Source: JBLMYQ01 sp050258375 (GTDB lineage Bacteria; Bacillota; Clostridia; Acetivibrionales; UBA4821). Taken from it: a stretch of DNA of 27,037 bases. The stretch spans positions 1-27,037 of the forward strand of contig JBLMYQ010000014.1 in NCBI GenBank assembly GCA_050258375.1, read 5' to 3'. Under the pieces are notes generated by a model. That model made no database searches and was not told where the DNA came from. It saw nothing but the letters and a program-made list of their open reading frames with translations. The stretch's first letter is position 1. The number at the start of each line of letters is the position of its first letter. Made by a program: the position numbers and the translations under genes. This document shows positions 7,517 through 15,344 of this stretch, piece by piece.

Positions 7517-7792
7517 TCAATTTCCATTAAACAAATTCTTAAAAAAGTTATCAGCAATTTGCTGCAGATATCCCCGAATTACATTCTCCGGCGAATCTCC
7601 GAATATGAAATTAACAATTTGCATAAAGCCATCATAAATCTGCGTATGGTAATTCATTGCCAGTATTATTGAGGTTATTAGCAGAATTACAATGGCAGCA
7701 ACTATAAACAGAAAACCTGCCAAAACTATTTTAAATAATCTTCCGCCAAACCTTTTATGTTTCAAATTATAGAAAATATCTTCAAAGTCCAC
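7517..7792 (-). CDS. Small single-pass membrane protein
   Basis: A 91-residue protein with one strong transmembrane segment (about residues 22-46, rich in I, L, V and A) and a soluble C-terminal tail of about 45 residues (SPENVIRGYLQQIADNFFKN). Its first residues (MDFEDIFYNLKHKR) resemble those of the upstream zinc-ribbon protein (MDFLEDLFDLGGHKR), suggesting a common N-terminal targeting or interaction peptide. It lies 42 bases after that gene and before a strong terminator, so it is the last gene of the operon. Family unrecognised. Confidence 0.65.
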   Translation of the reverse strand: MDFEDIFYNLKHKRFGGRLFKIVLAGFLFIVAAIVILLITSIILAMNYHTQIYDGFMQIVNFIFGDSPENVIRGYLQQIADNFFKNLFNGN

Positions 7793-7834
7793 ATTTACGC
7801 CAACCTTTCATCTTTTCTTACAGTCATTTTGTAC

Positions 7835-8155
7835 CTATCTGAGCTTATTACCGCACTCGGGACAAAATGAAGCGTTTAAATCTGTTTTCGTTCCACATTT
7901 GTTGCAATTGGATGCCATATTTAATGTATTTCCACAATTCTGGCAAAACTTCGCCCCCTGCATAACCTGTGTAGAACATCGTGGACAAAACGCACCCTGT
8001 CTTGAAGTATTCTCATAATACCTATGATCGTTCTCATGATGCTCTTGTTCATAATATTCATCATGCTCATGTTCATGGTGCTTATCATAATGCCCATCAC
8101 CATATTTTTTCCTTTTATGTCCTCCCAAGTCAAATAAATCTTCTAAAAAATCCAT
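7835..8155 (-). CDS. His-rich double zinc-ribbon protein
   Basis: A 106-residue protein in two parts. Residues about 13-48 are strongly charged with nine His among Glu, Asp, Lys and Tyr (for example HHEHEHDEYYEQEHH). Residues about 56-106 hold two consecutive zinc ribbons, CPRC...CQNC and CNKC...CPEC, each with paired CxxC knuckles. The pairs are typical of the zinc-ribbon domain found at the ends of many clostridial membrane or regulatory proteins. There is no catalytic domain, so an adaptor or metal-buffering role is possible but unproven. GGGAG precedes the ATG. It sits between a DedA protein and a small membrane protein, 50 and 42 bases away. Confidence 0.75.
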   Translation of the reverse strand: MDFLEDLFDLGGHKRKKYGDGHYDKHHEHEHDEYYEQEHHENDHRYYENTSRQGAFCPRCSTQVMQGAKFCQNCGNTLNMASNCNKCGTKTDLNASFCPECGNKLR

Positions 8156-8205
8156 AAATTCAATCTCCCTTCTCTTATTCTTTTTTTAGTTAATAGTTTA
8201 ACTTA

Positions 8206-8862
8206 TTAAGTTCTTTCTTCATAAATTTTAACCCTTTTACTGTTTAGGAATGCAACTACTCCCGGTAATAAAGAAACAAATATTATTGCAAATATTACAA
8301 GGGTAAAATTTTCTTTAACAACAGACATATTACCAAAGAAATACCCTCCTGTAATAAATAATACTACCCACATTACGGCTCCAATAATATTATAGCTGAT
8401 AAACCACCAGTAGGTCATTCTTCCCATTCCAGCTACAAATGGGGCAAACGTTCGGATTATCGGTATAAATCTAGCAATTATTATTGTTTTCCCCCCATGC
8501 CTCTCATAAAAATCATGTGCACGCATGAGGTATTCTTTGTTTAGAAAGCGAACATTTTTTTTACGAAAAATCTTTGGACTTACATACTTGCCTATATGAT
8601 AATTTACTGTGTCCCCCAGCATAGCTGCTAAAGTCAAGGCAACCGTAATAGCTGCTAAATTCAGTTCGCCTCTTGCTGACAAAGCACCAATAACAAAAAT
8701 CATTGAATCACCAGGCAGGAAAGGTGTAACTATCAGCCCTGTTTCACAAAATACAATCATAAACAGTAATAAATATGTCCATACTCCATAATTTTTAACC
8801 AATTCAATCAGATTTTCATCGAGGTTCATAACAAAATCAAAAAAGTTTATTATTAAATCCAT
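8206..8862 (-). CDS. DedA/SNARE-associated family membrane protein
   Basis: A 218-residue polytopic membrane protein. DedA-family hallmarks are visible: an early acidic segment with FLPGDSMIF (about residues 48-56), a G-D-x-x-x-Y-x-x-G pattern (GDTVNYHIGK) and the re-entrant FIPIIRTFAPFVAGMGRM motif with the functional arginine. Members recycle the lipid carrier undecaprenyl phosphate or other anionic phospholipids and support envelope homeostasis. Which substrate this one moves cannot be told from sequence. AAAGGAAA lies just upstream of the ATG. It is the first gene of a probable three-gene operon with the zinc-ribbon and small membrane proteins. Confidence 0.85.
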   Translation of the reverse strand: MDLIINFFDFVMNLDENLIELVKNYGVWTYLLLFMIVFCETGLIVTPFLPGDSMIFVIGALSARGELNLAAITVALTLAAMLGDTVNYHIGKYVSPKIFRKKNVRFLNKEYLMRAHDFYERHGGKTIIIARFIPIIRTFAPFVAGMGRMTYWWFISYNIIGAVMWVVLFITGGYFFGNMSVVKENFTLVIFAIIFVSLLPGVVAFLNSKRVKIYEERT

Positions 8863-8901
8863 TTCACATTTCCTTTGTATTTTAATAATTATATTTTATC
8901 T

Positions 8902-9000
8902 TCAACATCCAAAGGTAATTTGATTTTCACTCCTGTTCTTGTTAAATACTTTTACGATTTCCCACCAGAAAGTAGAAACTGCCGCCAGACCAATTGCCAT
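8902..9000 (-). other. Possible 32-residue small ORF or gene remnant
   Basis: On the - strand an ATG at 9000 opens a 32-codon frame with an aromatic, hydrophobic N-terminal half (MAIGLAAVSTFWWEIVKVF) and a polar end. AGGTG lies close upstream. It could be a small membrane peptide or the tail of a decayed gene. The rest of 8863-9155 shows nothing else I can support. Confidence 0.2.
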
Positions 9001-9155
9001 TAACACCTATTTGGCGTTCAATGGGACTTTTTTCACAACAAAAAAACTCTTTTGATATTACAACTTTAAAAGCATGTTATCCCGGATAAAATAACAATCC
9101 AAAGATTAGACACACTTAGAAAATTGGAATAGTTACACATAATGGCACTATTCTT

Positions 9156-9563
9156 TTAAATAGCCATTAATGGTAACAAGTCAGCATGCTTAATACCTTT
9201 TTTGTATTTACTCCCATGAAAATACAAACATAGAATTGAAAACAAGTGAAGAATAGACACTTTAGAAAAGCACATATTGAATAAAGCTAAGCGAATATTT
9301 GCTAAAACATTTACACTCAATAGCATTTGTGGCAGTCTAAACATTTTAAGTAAAAACGACATTAATCTCTTGAGCAATTTTCTTGGATTTGTTGATGATT
9401 TACTATTATTTATAAAGGGTTTCAAAAAGCTTTCATAATCATAGTGTTCATGTATCTCAATCAGCCCATAAGGTACGTACAAACACAGGAAAGATAACAG
9501 TAAAAGTAATATTAAAATAAACAATTTATTTGTTTGTATCATACTAATGCAAAATGAATTCAT
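9156..9563 (-). CDS. Hypothetical membrane protein behind a structured leader
   Basis: A 135-residue protein with one very hydrophobic N-terminal segment (about residues 12-32, LFILILLLLLSFLCLYV), a middle basic region (NPRKLLKRLMSF) and a second hydrophobic stretch near residues 98-115. I recognise no family. ATG at 9563 is chosen because GGAG (9575-9572) lies 8 bases upstream; the GTG at 9572 overlaps that site. A sigma-A-like promoter and a roughly 160-base structured leader with a terminator-like hairpin precede it, which argues for a regulated gene. A small hairpin (9141-9168) overlaps its stop codon. It could also be a decayed gene, so confidence in the protein is moderate. Confidence 0.5.
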   Translation of the reverse strand: MNSFCISMIQTNKLFILILLLLLSFLCLYVPYGLIEIHEHYDYESFLKPFINNSKSSTNPRKLLKRLMSFLLKMFRLPQMLLSVNVLANIRLALFNMCFSKVSILHLFSILCLYFHGSKYKKGIKHADLLPLMAI

Positions 9564-9584
9564 AAATAACACTCCAATTCAACA

Positions 9585-9723
9585 AAAATACCTGTGGCAA
9601 TATAATTTTATTAGAATTATAGTCCCACAGGTATTTTCCCCTGTTGCCAGCTCATTCGCTAGCCCAGCCCCATACACTTAACAAAAGTGTATCGCCTGCT
9701 CTATTTCAAAACTACTATTTACT
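9585..9723 (-). promoter_or_regulatory. Structured leader RNA with terminator/antiterminator, riboswitch-like
   Basis: Reading the - strand from a promoter near 9731-9760, the leader can form: ACTATT/AATAGT near its 5' end; ATACACTT/AAGTGTAT (9692-9685 with 9679-9672); GCTAGC/GCTGGC around a GAATGA loop (9663-9658 with 9651-9646); and a long hairpin AAAATACCTGTGG/CCACAGGTATTTT (9637-9625 with 9597-9585) whose inner arms TATAATT/AATTATA also pair. The last hairpin is followed by TTTTTGTT, like an intrinsic terminator. ACAGG at 9644-9640 can instead pair with CCTGT inside the terminator's left arm, giving a mutually exclusive antiterminator. The ribosome site of the membrane-protein gene follows ten bases later. 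I cannot match it to a known riboswitch class. Confidence 0.6.
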
Positions 9724-9730
9724 TGATAAT

Positions 9731-9760
9731 AGTATATTATGCAACAATAAATATTGTCAA
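9731..9760 (-). promoter_or_regulatory. Promoter of the structured leader
   Basis: Reading the - strand: TTGACA (9760-9755), an 18-base spacer, and TATACT (9736-9731), five of six at the -10 box. Transcription would start near 9724, about 160 bases before the downstream start codon. Confidence 0.6.
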
Positions 9761-9867
9761 TCATTTTTGGATTACATGCATTTCCTTTTTCGCTAAAATT
9801 ATATAATTTGTGGAAAATAAAGAAGTTATATACTGCGAAAACCCTTAACATGTACAGCCAGTACAAA

Positions 9868-9899
9868 AAGCTGCATCGGATTTCTTATCCCTGCAGCTT
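9868..9899 (-). terminator. Terminator overlapping the end of sigK
   Basis: On the - strand AAGCTGCA (9899-9892) pairs with TGCAGCTT (9875-9868) and an inner GGAT/ATCC extends the stem. A T-run follows (complement of 9863-9869). The left arm lies inside the last sigK codons. Confidence 0.85.
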
Positions 9900-10586
9900 C
9901 ATCTCTTCGCTAAGCTTCTTTATTGCCTTTTTTTCAATTCTTGAAACATAAGAACGTGATATACCAAGCATAGAAGCAATTTCTTTTTGGGTTTTGCTTA
10001 TGCCGTTCATTAATCCATATCTAAGCTCAATAACTACTTTTTCTCTCTTTTTCAATACTTCCTTCATTTTTTCATAAAGTTTCTTAATCTGAAGCTTTAG
10101 TTCAACTTCTTCGGTTACACCAGGCGCTTCTCCAGGTATAATATCCAGTAAGCTGATTTCATTTCCTTCACGGTCTACTCCAATCGGCTCCTGAAGATAT
10201 ACTTCATTTTGATTTTTCTTCCCTGCTCTTATACTCATCAGTATTTCATTCTCAATACACCTTGCCGCATAAGTTGCAAGCCTTGTGCCTTTATCCTTAT
10301 TAAATGTACCAACTGCTTTAATCAAACCTATTGTACCAATAGAAATTAAATCATCATTATCCTTTCCCATAATGCTGTACTTCTTGGCAATATGGGCTAC
10401 CAGCCTAAGATTTCGCTCTATTAAAGCATTTCTTGCCTCATCATCACCCAATTTACATTTCGTCAACAATTCTCCTTCTTCTTGTGCAGTAAGAGGTTGT
10501 GGAAATGAATTAGCATTTGATAGATAAGAAACAAGGATAGTAAATTGCTTTAATCCTGCAAGAATAGCTGAGAATGATATAAACAT
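9885..10586 (-). CDS. sigK: Sporulation sigma factor, pro-sigma-K
   Basis: A 233-residue sigma-70 family protein that directs late mother-cell transcription in sporulation. It shows region 2 (NLRLVAHIAKKY, DLISIGTIGLIKAV, GTRLATYAARCIENEIL), region 3, and a region 4 helix-turn-helix (TQKEIASMLGISRSYVSRIE). The first 20 residues (MFISFSAILAGLKQFTILVS) are hydrophobic and align with the pro-sequence of Bacillus sigma-K, with the expected cut before YLSNAN; so this is pro-sigma-K needing SpoIVFB-type processing. The gene is a single open frame, not split by a skin-like element. ATG at 10586 is chosen over the longer frame from 10658 because GGAGGAG (10598-10592) precedes it. It is 75 bases downstream of a penicillin-binding protein gene. 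Confidence 0.92.
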   Translation of the reverse strand: MFISFSAILAGLKQFTILVSYLSNANSFPQPLTAQEEGELLTKCKLGDDEARNALIERNLRLVAHIAKKYSIMGKDNDDLISIGTIGLIKAVGTFNKDKGTRLATYAARCIENEILMSIRAGKKNQNEVYLQEPIGVDREGNEISLLDIIPGEAPGVTEEVELKLQIKKLYEKMKEVLKKREKVVIELRYGLMNGISKTQKEIASMLGISRSYVSRIEKKAIKKLSEEMKLQG

Positions 10587-10661
10587 TAAAACTCCTCCAG
10601 GAAATTGGCTGCTATTAATTATATTACTGAGCCTTCCTAAAGGTGCCTGTATACACAAAAT

Positions 10662-12302
10662 TTATTTCCTTTTTAATTTCATGACTTCTCTTGCTATATT
10701 TCCAAAAATCGGTGCTGCAACATTTGAGCCTGATTTTCCATCTTCTACAAATACAACTGCTGTATATTCAGGATTTTCTCTTGGAAAATATCCCGCAAAC
10801 CATGCATGAACCTTGGTAGTCTCTCCTTCTTTCCATCCTGTTTGAGCGGTTCCGGTTTTTCCTGAGCTGCCGCCATATTCAGGAATATTAGCCTTTTTAC
10901 CTGTTCCTTTCTCTGTAACCATTTCCATCATTTTTTTAATTTTCCACGCTGTTTCAATAGAAACAACCCTTTCTGAACCTGTTGATTTCAAATTTTTAAT
11001 TATTCTGCCTTTTGAATCGATGACGGAATCAATAAGATTAACCTCCTTTTTTATTCCGTTATTTGCAATTATAGATACAAGGCTTGCAATCTGCACAGGA
11101 GTAGCCAAAACTTCTCCCTGTCCAATAGAAAAATTTGCAGACTCCTTATTAGATGTAAATTCTCCATAAGGCAGCTGTCCCGGTGACTCACTAAACCCTT
11201 GCATCTTAAGATTTGTATAGCTTCCTAATCCAAACTTTTTTGACGTATCAATCAAGCTTGTCTTTCCGACTTTTAACCCAAGTTCAATAAATGCTGAATT
11301 ACATGAAACTGCAAATGCATCTATCAAAGACAAATATCCATGTGGATATGAGCATTTAAAAAAGTGACCATCCAAATCCTTGCCACCATTACAATAAAAA
11401 TAGTCATTCATAAGAGCTTTTTGCTCTTGCAAAGTAGTTGATGCAGTTATAATCTTAAAAATTGAGCCTACGTTAAAAGATTTAATTGCCCTATTAATTA
11501 ACTGCGTTCCATTCTTATTCAAGTACTTTTCTACAGAATCCTGTTCAAAATCCGGTTTACTTGCCATTGCAAGTACATTTCCATTTTGATTATCCAGAAC
11601 AACAACAGCTCCATTAATCATACTCCGCTTCATTTCATCTTCGACTATTTTCTGTATATGATAATCCAAGGTTAGCTTTATATCAAACTCTCCATCAAAA
11701 TAATTCTCTTCTAAATATCTGGGTTCAAATTCACCTATATATTTTTGCTTTGCATTGGATAAAACGCCTACAGATATTTGTCTGGTACTATACAAATATT
11801 TATCACAAATACTTTCGACTCCACTTTTTCCATGGTCATCTTTTTCAGAAACATAACCGATTACATGCCGTGCAAGATTTTCTTCGCCATATCTCCTTTT
11901 TCCGTCAATTATAAGTACATTATTTTTTTTTAATTTTTCCAAAATTGCAGATGTCTGATTTATAATCTCAAAAGAAAATGGCTTTTTATTAATAATGTAT
12001 TTTTTAATAGGTTTCCCTGAAATCTTATTTAGAAGCTTTAAGGTATCTGCTTGATTTTTTATAAAATCCGGATAAACAACTGCATATTTTACCTTTTTTG
12101 TTTCAACCATAGGAATTAAATTTCTGTCATATATCATTCCCCTGTTATTTGAAAGCTTCACTGATAAAAGTCTTTGGCCTGATGCCTGCTTATAATATTT
12201 ATCATGAAAAAATACCTGCAAAAAAAAGAGCTTACAAGCCAAAAATGTAATTAATGCAATTGATACAAAAAAAATAAAGCAAATTCTTTTTTTATAAGGC
12301 AT
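10662..12302 (-). CDS. Class B penicillin-binding protein (PBP2/SpoVD-like transpeptidase)
   Basis: A 546-residue monofunctional D,D-transpeptidase that cross-links peptidoglycan. It has one N-terminal membrane anchor (about residues 8-30), a PBP dimerisation domain beginning NNRGMIYDRNLIPM, and a transpeptidase domain with all three active-site motifs: SxxK as SIFK (about residue 280), SxN as SCN (about 333) and KTG in SGKTGTAQTG (about 481). No C-terminal PASTA domain is present, unlike many SpoVD proteins. The start is ATG at 12302 with GAGGTG just upstream; the TTG at 12314 lacks a site. Its position before sigK suggests, without proving, a role in spore cortex or septal wall synthesis. 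Confidence 0.88.
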   Translation of the reverse strand: MPYKKRICFIFFVSIALITFLACKLFFLQVFFHDKYYKQASGQRLLSVKLSNNRGMIYDRNLIPMVETKKVKYAVVYPDFIKNQADTLKLLNKISGKPIKKYIINKKPFSFEIINQTSAILEKLKKNNVLIIDGKRRYGEENLARHVIGYVSEKDDHGKSGVESICDKYLYSTRQISVGVLSNAKQKYIGEFEPRYLEENYFDGEFDIKLTLDYHIQKIVEDEMKRSMINGAVVVLDNQNGNVLAMASKPDFEQDSVEKYLNKNGTQLINRAIKSFNVGSIFKIITASTTLQEQKALMNDYFYCNGGKDLDGHFFKCSYPHGYLSLIDAFAVSCNSAFIELGLKVGKTSLIDTSKKFGLGSYTNLKMQGFSESPGQLPYGEFTSNKESANFSIGQGEVLATPVQIASLVSIIANNGIKKEVNLIDSVIDSKGRIIKNLKSTGSERVVSIETAWKIKKMMEMVTEKGTGKKANIPEYGGSSGKTGTAQTGWKEGETTKVHAWFAGYFPRENPEYTAVVFVEDGKSGSNVAAPIFGNIAREVMKLKRK

Positions 12303-12387
12303 TTTGCACCTCAAAGTCGAATTAGCTTTATTTTATGTAAATCAATCTTCTCCATACTAGGGAATAAATAACAAAACATTATAGCTT

Positions 12388-13638
12388 CTAGCTTTTGACT
12401 GTTGCTGAGGCTTCCACCCTTCGCCTAAGTATAGAATACTTGTCAACTTTTCTTTCCATCGGTATCTGTACAACCATCTGTGCATTTGGTGCAGACTCAA
12501 TATTTTCTCCGGCAGAATTTTTTATCCATTCGATTTTATCTTGGAACCACTCTCCATTAGGAGGCAAAACCTCAATTTCATCTCCGGCAAAGAACCTGTT
12601 TCTCTGCTCCACTGTTGCGATTCCTGCTGAATCATCATAGTCTAAAACTATTCCAATGAAGTCGTAATCCCTCAAATATGAGCTTGAGCTGTAATTATGC
12701 GATTCTGTTCCAGGCTTTTGAATATAGAATCCTGTAGTAAATCCTCTATGACTTGCTTTTGAAATATCTTCAAGGTATTTGGCTTTATTTTGATTGTATC
12801 TATCAGGACTTTCAAAATAATCATCCAATGCTTGCCTATAGGCTTTTACTACAGTTGCAACATAAAAAGAACTCTTCATACGGCCTTCGATTTTCATACT
12901 TATAATTCCGGATTCAATAATCTCCGGTATATGCTCAATCATGCATAAATCATTAGAATTAAATATAAAGGTTCCTCTCTCGTTTTCGTACACAGGGAAG
13001 TATTCTCCGGGTCTCTTCTCTTCCATTAGATAATACTGCCATCTGCACGGATGAGCACATGCCCCCATATTGGATTCCCTTGCTGCCATATAATTGCTTA
13101 GCAAGCACCTTCCTGAATAGGAAATACACATTGCGCCATGCACAAAAGCTTCAAGCTGTAAACTTTCCGGAATCTTTGCCCTTATTTCTTTAATTTCTTC
13201 CAGTGAAAGCTCACGCGCCAAGATTACCCTTTGGGCACCTAAATCATACCAGTGCTTCACAGTTCTCCAATTGATATTATTCGCTTGTGTACTTATATGA
13301 ATTTTAATGTCCGGCGCAAGCTCTTTTATTATATCTACTACACCCAAGTCTGATGCTATAACCGCATCAGGCTTAATATCAGCTATTTGCTTCATATACT
13401 CTTCTATCTGTGGAAGGTCTTTATTATGCGGAATTATATTTGCCGTTATATAAACCTTTTTACCCATAGAATGTGCAAATTCAATTCCTTCTTTCATTTC
13501 ATCCAATGAAAAGTTAGCTGCATAAGCTCTAAGACTGAATTCTTCTCCACCTATATAAACCGCATCAGCACCATATAAAAGTGCCATCTTCATTCTCTCA
13601 AGGTCTCCTGCAGGTGCAAGTATTTCTGGCTTTTGCAT
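12388..13638 (-). CDS. yrrO: U32-family protein, tRNA uridine-34 hydroxylation (TrhP/YrrO type)
   Basis: A 416-residue U32 'peptidase' family protein. The barrel start PEILAPAGDLERMKMALLYGADAVYIGG and the family signature EAFVHGAMCISYSGRCLLSNY are present. The conserved cysteines in CISYSGRC and GACAHPCR are those that hold an iron-sulfur cluster in relatives. YrrN/YrrO of Bacillus and TrhP of E. coli make 5-hydroxyuridine at tRNA position 34 using prephenate. The gene just upstream encodes the matching methyltransferase (TrmR), which supports this role over a protease. Its length fits YrrO rather than the shorter YrrN. AAGGGG precedes the ATG. No second U32 gene lies beside it in this window. 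Confidence 0.85.
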   Translation of the reverse strand: MQKPEILAPAGDLERMKMALLYGADAVYIGGEEFSLRAYAANFSLDEMKEGIEFAHSMGKKVYITANIIPHNKDLPQIEEYMKQIADIKPDAVIASDLGVVDIIKELAPDIKIHISTQANNINWRTVKHWYDLGAQRVILARELSLEEIKEIRAKIPESLQLEAFVHGAMCISYSGRCLLSNYMAARESNMGACAHPCRWQYYLMEEKRPGEYFPVYENERGTFIFNSNDLCMIEHIPEIIESGIISMKIEGRMKSSFYVATVVKAYRQALDDYFESPDRYNQNKAKYLEDISKASHRGFTTGFYIQKPGTESHNYSSSSYLRDYDFIGIVLDYDDSAGIATVEQRNRFFAGDEIEVLPPNGEWFQDKIEWIKNSAGENIESAPNAQMVVQIPMERKVDKYSILRRRVEASATVKS

Positions 13639-13735
13639 TTTATTTCCCCTTCATATTTTTGTATTTGTAAGATTAATTTTTCTAATTACACTTTTTTGTA
13701 GTTCTTCTCTGTTTTAAGAGAGAGTGCTGAATGAA

Positions 13736-14323
13736 TTATTTTTTTACGCTTACCGTAACCCCATCACCAATATCCAGCACTACTGTTTTTAAATCTGGAT
13801 GATTTTCAAGCTCAGTCAAAAAATTTCTTAATCCTGTTACAGCAGTTCTCTGTTTATGTTTTACCAGTTCTGGTCCATTGGTCATCCCTTTATAAAGAAC
13901 ATTATCAGAAAAAATAATACCATCCTTTTTGACCAATCTCACGCAGTGCGGTAAAAAGTCAATATACTTACTCTTTGCTGCATCCATAAATACAAAATCA
14001 TATTCTTTAGTCAACAAAGGAAGAATTTCCAGTGCATCCCCTTCAATAATCCTTATTACATTTTGTAATCCTGCATTTTCTATATTGTGCCAAGCTTTTT
14101 CAACCATATCTGCGTTAATTTCTATGGTATCAATTTTTATCTCTTTACCAAGAACTTGCGCCATAAATATTGATGAATACCCTATTGCAGTACCGATTTC
14201 AAGAATGCTCTGCGGCTTTGTCGTAAGCAACAGCACTTCCAGTACATCTCTTGAGCCTTCCAGAATTATTGGCACCTTATTCTCCCTGGCATGCAATTCT
14301 AATTCTTTTAAAATATTATTCAC
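13736..14323 (-). CDS. trmR: tRNA 5-hydroxyuridine O-methyltransferase (TrmR/YrrM-like)
   Basis: A class I SAM-dependent O-methyltransferase of about 195 residues in the YrrM/catechol-OMT-like family. Motif I is ILEIGTAIGYSSIFMA (about residues 40-55), the acidic ribose-binding residue lies in IDTIEINADM, and the metal-binding Asp is in FMDAAKSKY with a second in FSDNVLYKGM. TrmR methylates 5-hydroxyuridine in tRNA to 5-methoxyuridine. Pairing with the U32 gene 97 bases downstream reconstructs the yrrM-yrrO arrangement of Bacillus and makes this substrate likely. The start is unclear: GTG at 14323 fits an AAGGA site 9 bases upstream, and TTG at 14326 is possible. Confidence 0.82.
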   Translation of the reverse strand: MNNILKELELHARENKVPIILEGSRDVLEVLLLTTKPQSILEIGTAIGYSSIFMAQVLGKEIKIDTIEINADMVEKAWHNIENAGLQNVIRIIEGDALEILPLLTKEYDFVFMDAAKSKYIDFLPHCVRLVKKDGIIFSDNVLYKGMTNGPELVKHKQRTAVTGLRNFLTELENHPDLKTVVLDIGDGVTVSVKK

Positions 14324-14400
14324 CAAACATCATCCTTGAATTATTTTTTACGCTTTCCTGCCCCCTATTATTTTTCCCTTTCCTGACTTTGGGAGATGGA

Positions 14401-15306
14401 TTAAGGGTGAAGGCATACTAGCTTTGTTTGTATTTCTTCCTTAAGGGCAATATAAAACTGGGCTTTAAGGTTATTCTTACTTAATTTTGTTTCAATTATT
14501 TCTATCAATTCAAAGTCAAAAATATTGGTGATTGCAATTTTAACATAACCATTTTCAATCCTAAAAGGAATAAAATTATTTTTTAGCATAAAGCTTGTCT
14601 CAAATAAGCTTATAAGACTTTTGTCAATCTCCTTTTCGCCTAAATAAATATAATCCTTTTTAAGATGTGAAGCAAGCTCTGTTAGTGCTTTTTCCTTACT
14701 TAGAATATTCATTTTAATCAGAAGCTCACCAATTCTCTTATCAAGAAATTTCTGCTGCTCTGCCAATACTGTTTGAACCTGTTCTTCGGTTATTAATCCC
14801 CTTCTCACAAGGTATTCACCAAATTTCTCCCTGCGACCTTTAAACTCTAAATATGTAGTATTGCCTGCGTATGATTTTTTAATAAAATTCGTTATCATAT
14901 TTTCAAGACAAAGATAAAACTTTACATTAAATTGATTTGCCATATTTTTAATTTTTTCATGAAGCTCAAAATTATAAATGTCACTAACCGCAATATCAAT
15001 GGTGTCTTTTTCTATTCTAAAAGGCACAAAATGCCAATCAAGCATGATATTTTTTGTAAATAGCTTCTGCTCATTCAATTTAAAGTCAATTTCGGATAAA
15101 ATAATATAATCAACCTGCAAGTATTCAGCAAGTTGATTCAGCATATCCTCTTCTCCAATCAAATCAATCTCACGAAGTATTTCTCCGATTCTCTTATCGC
15201 TCTTTGTTTTCTGAATATCAATAGCTTTATCAAGTTCTTCCTTAGATAGTATGCCTTTATTAAGAAGAAAATTTCCAAGACCTCGTTTCTTTTGTAAAGA
15301 GTACAT
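14401..15306 (-). CDS. Tandem MshEN-domain protein without an ATPase
   Basis: A 301-residue protein built of two copies of the N-terminal domain of PilB/GspE-type ATPases (MshEN, a cyclic-di-GMP-binding domain in MshE). Copy 1 spans about residues 8-145 and copy 2 about 157-295, each with paired 24-residue motifs: GLGNFLLNKGILSKEELDKA then RIGEILREIDLIGEEDML, and KFGEYLVRRGLITEEQVQTV then RIGELLIKMNILSKEKAL. The second motif of each copy keeps the RIG arginine; the first has G or K in its place, so nucleotide binding may be altered. Each copy ends with VPFRIE/IPFRIE and a beta segment as in PilB. No Walker motifs follow. GGAGGAGG precedes the ATG. It is the last gene of the pilus operon and could sense cyclic-di-GMP or modulate PilB through mixed assemblies (inference). 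Confidence 0.85.
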   Translation of the reverse strand: MYSLQKKRGLGNFLLNKGILSKEELDKAIDIQKTKSDKRIGEILREIDLIGEEDMLNQLAEYLQVDYIILSEIDFKLNEQKLFTKNIMLDWHFVPFRIEKDTIDIAVSDIYNFELHEKIKNMANQFNVKFYLCLENMITNFIKKSYAGNTTYLEFKGRREKFGEYLVRRGLITEEQVQTVLAEQQKFLDKRIGELLIKMNILSKEKALTELASHLKKDYIYLGEKEIDKSLISLFETSFMLKNNFIPFRIENGYVKIAITNIFDFELIEIIETKLSKNNLKAQFYIALKEEIQTKLVCLHP

Positions 15307-15344
15307 GCTTTACCTCCTCCATATCAATTTACAATTGAAAATGA

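Noticed and set aside
9585..9723. Known riboswitch classes (cyclic-di-GMP, SAM, TPP, cobalamin, preQ1, fluoride, T-box)
   Set aside because: Compared from memory with their conserved cores; none fits, so no class is assigned.
9754..9951. 65-residue ORF on the + strand
   Set aside because: It crosses the sigK terminator and the 3' end of sigK in antisense and lacks a ribosome site.
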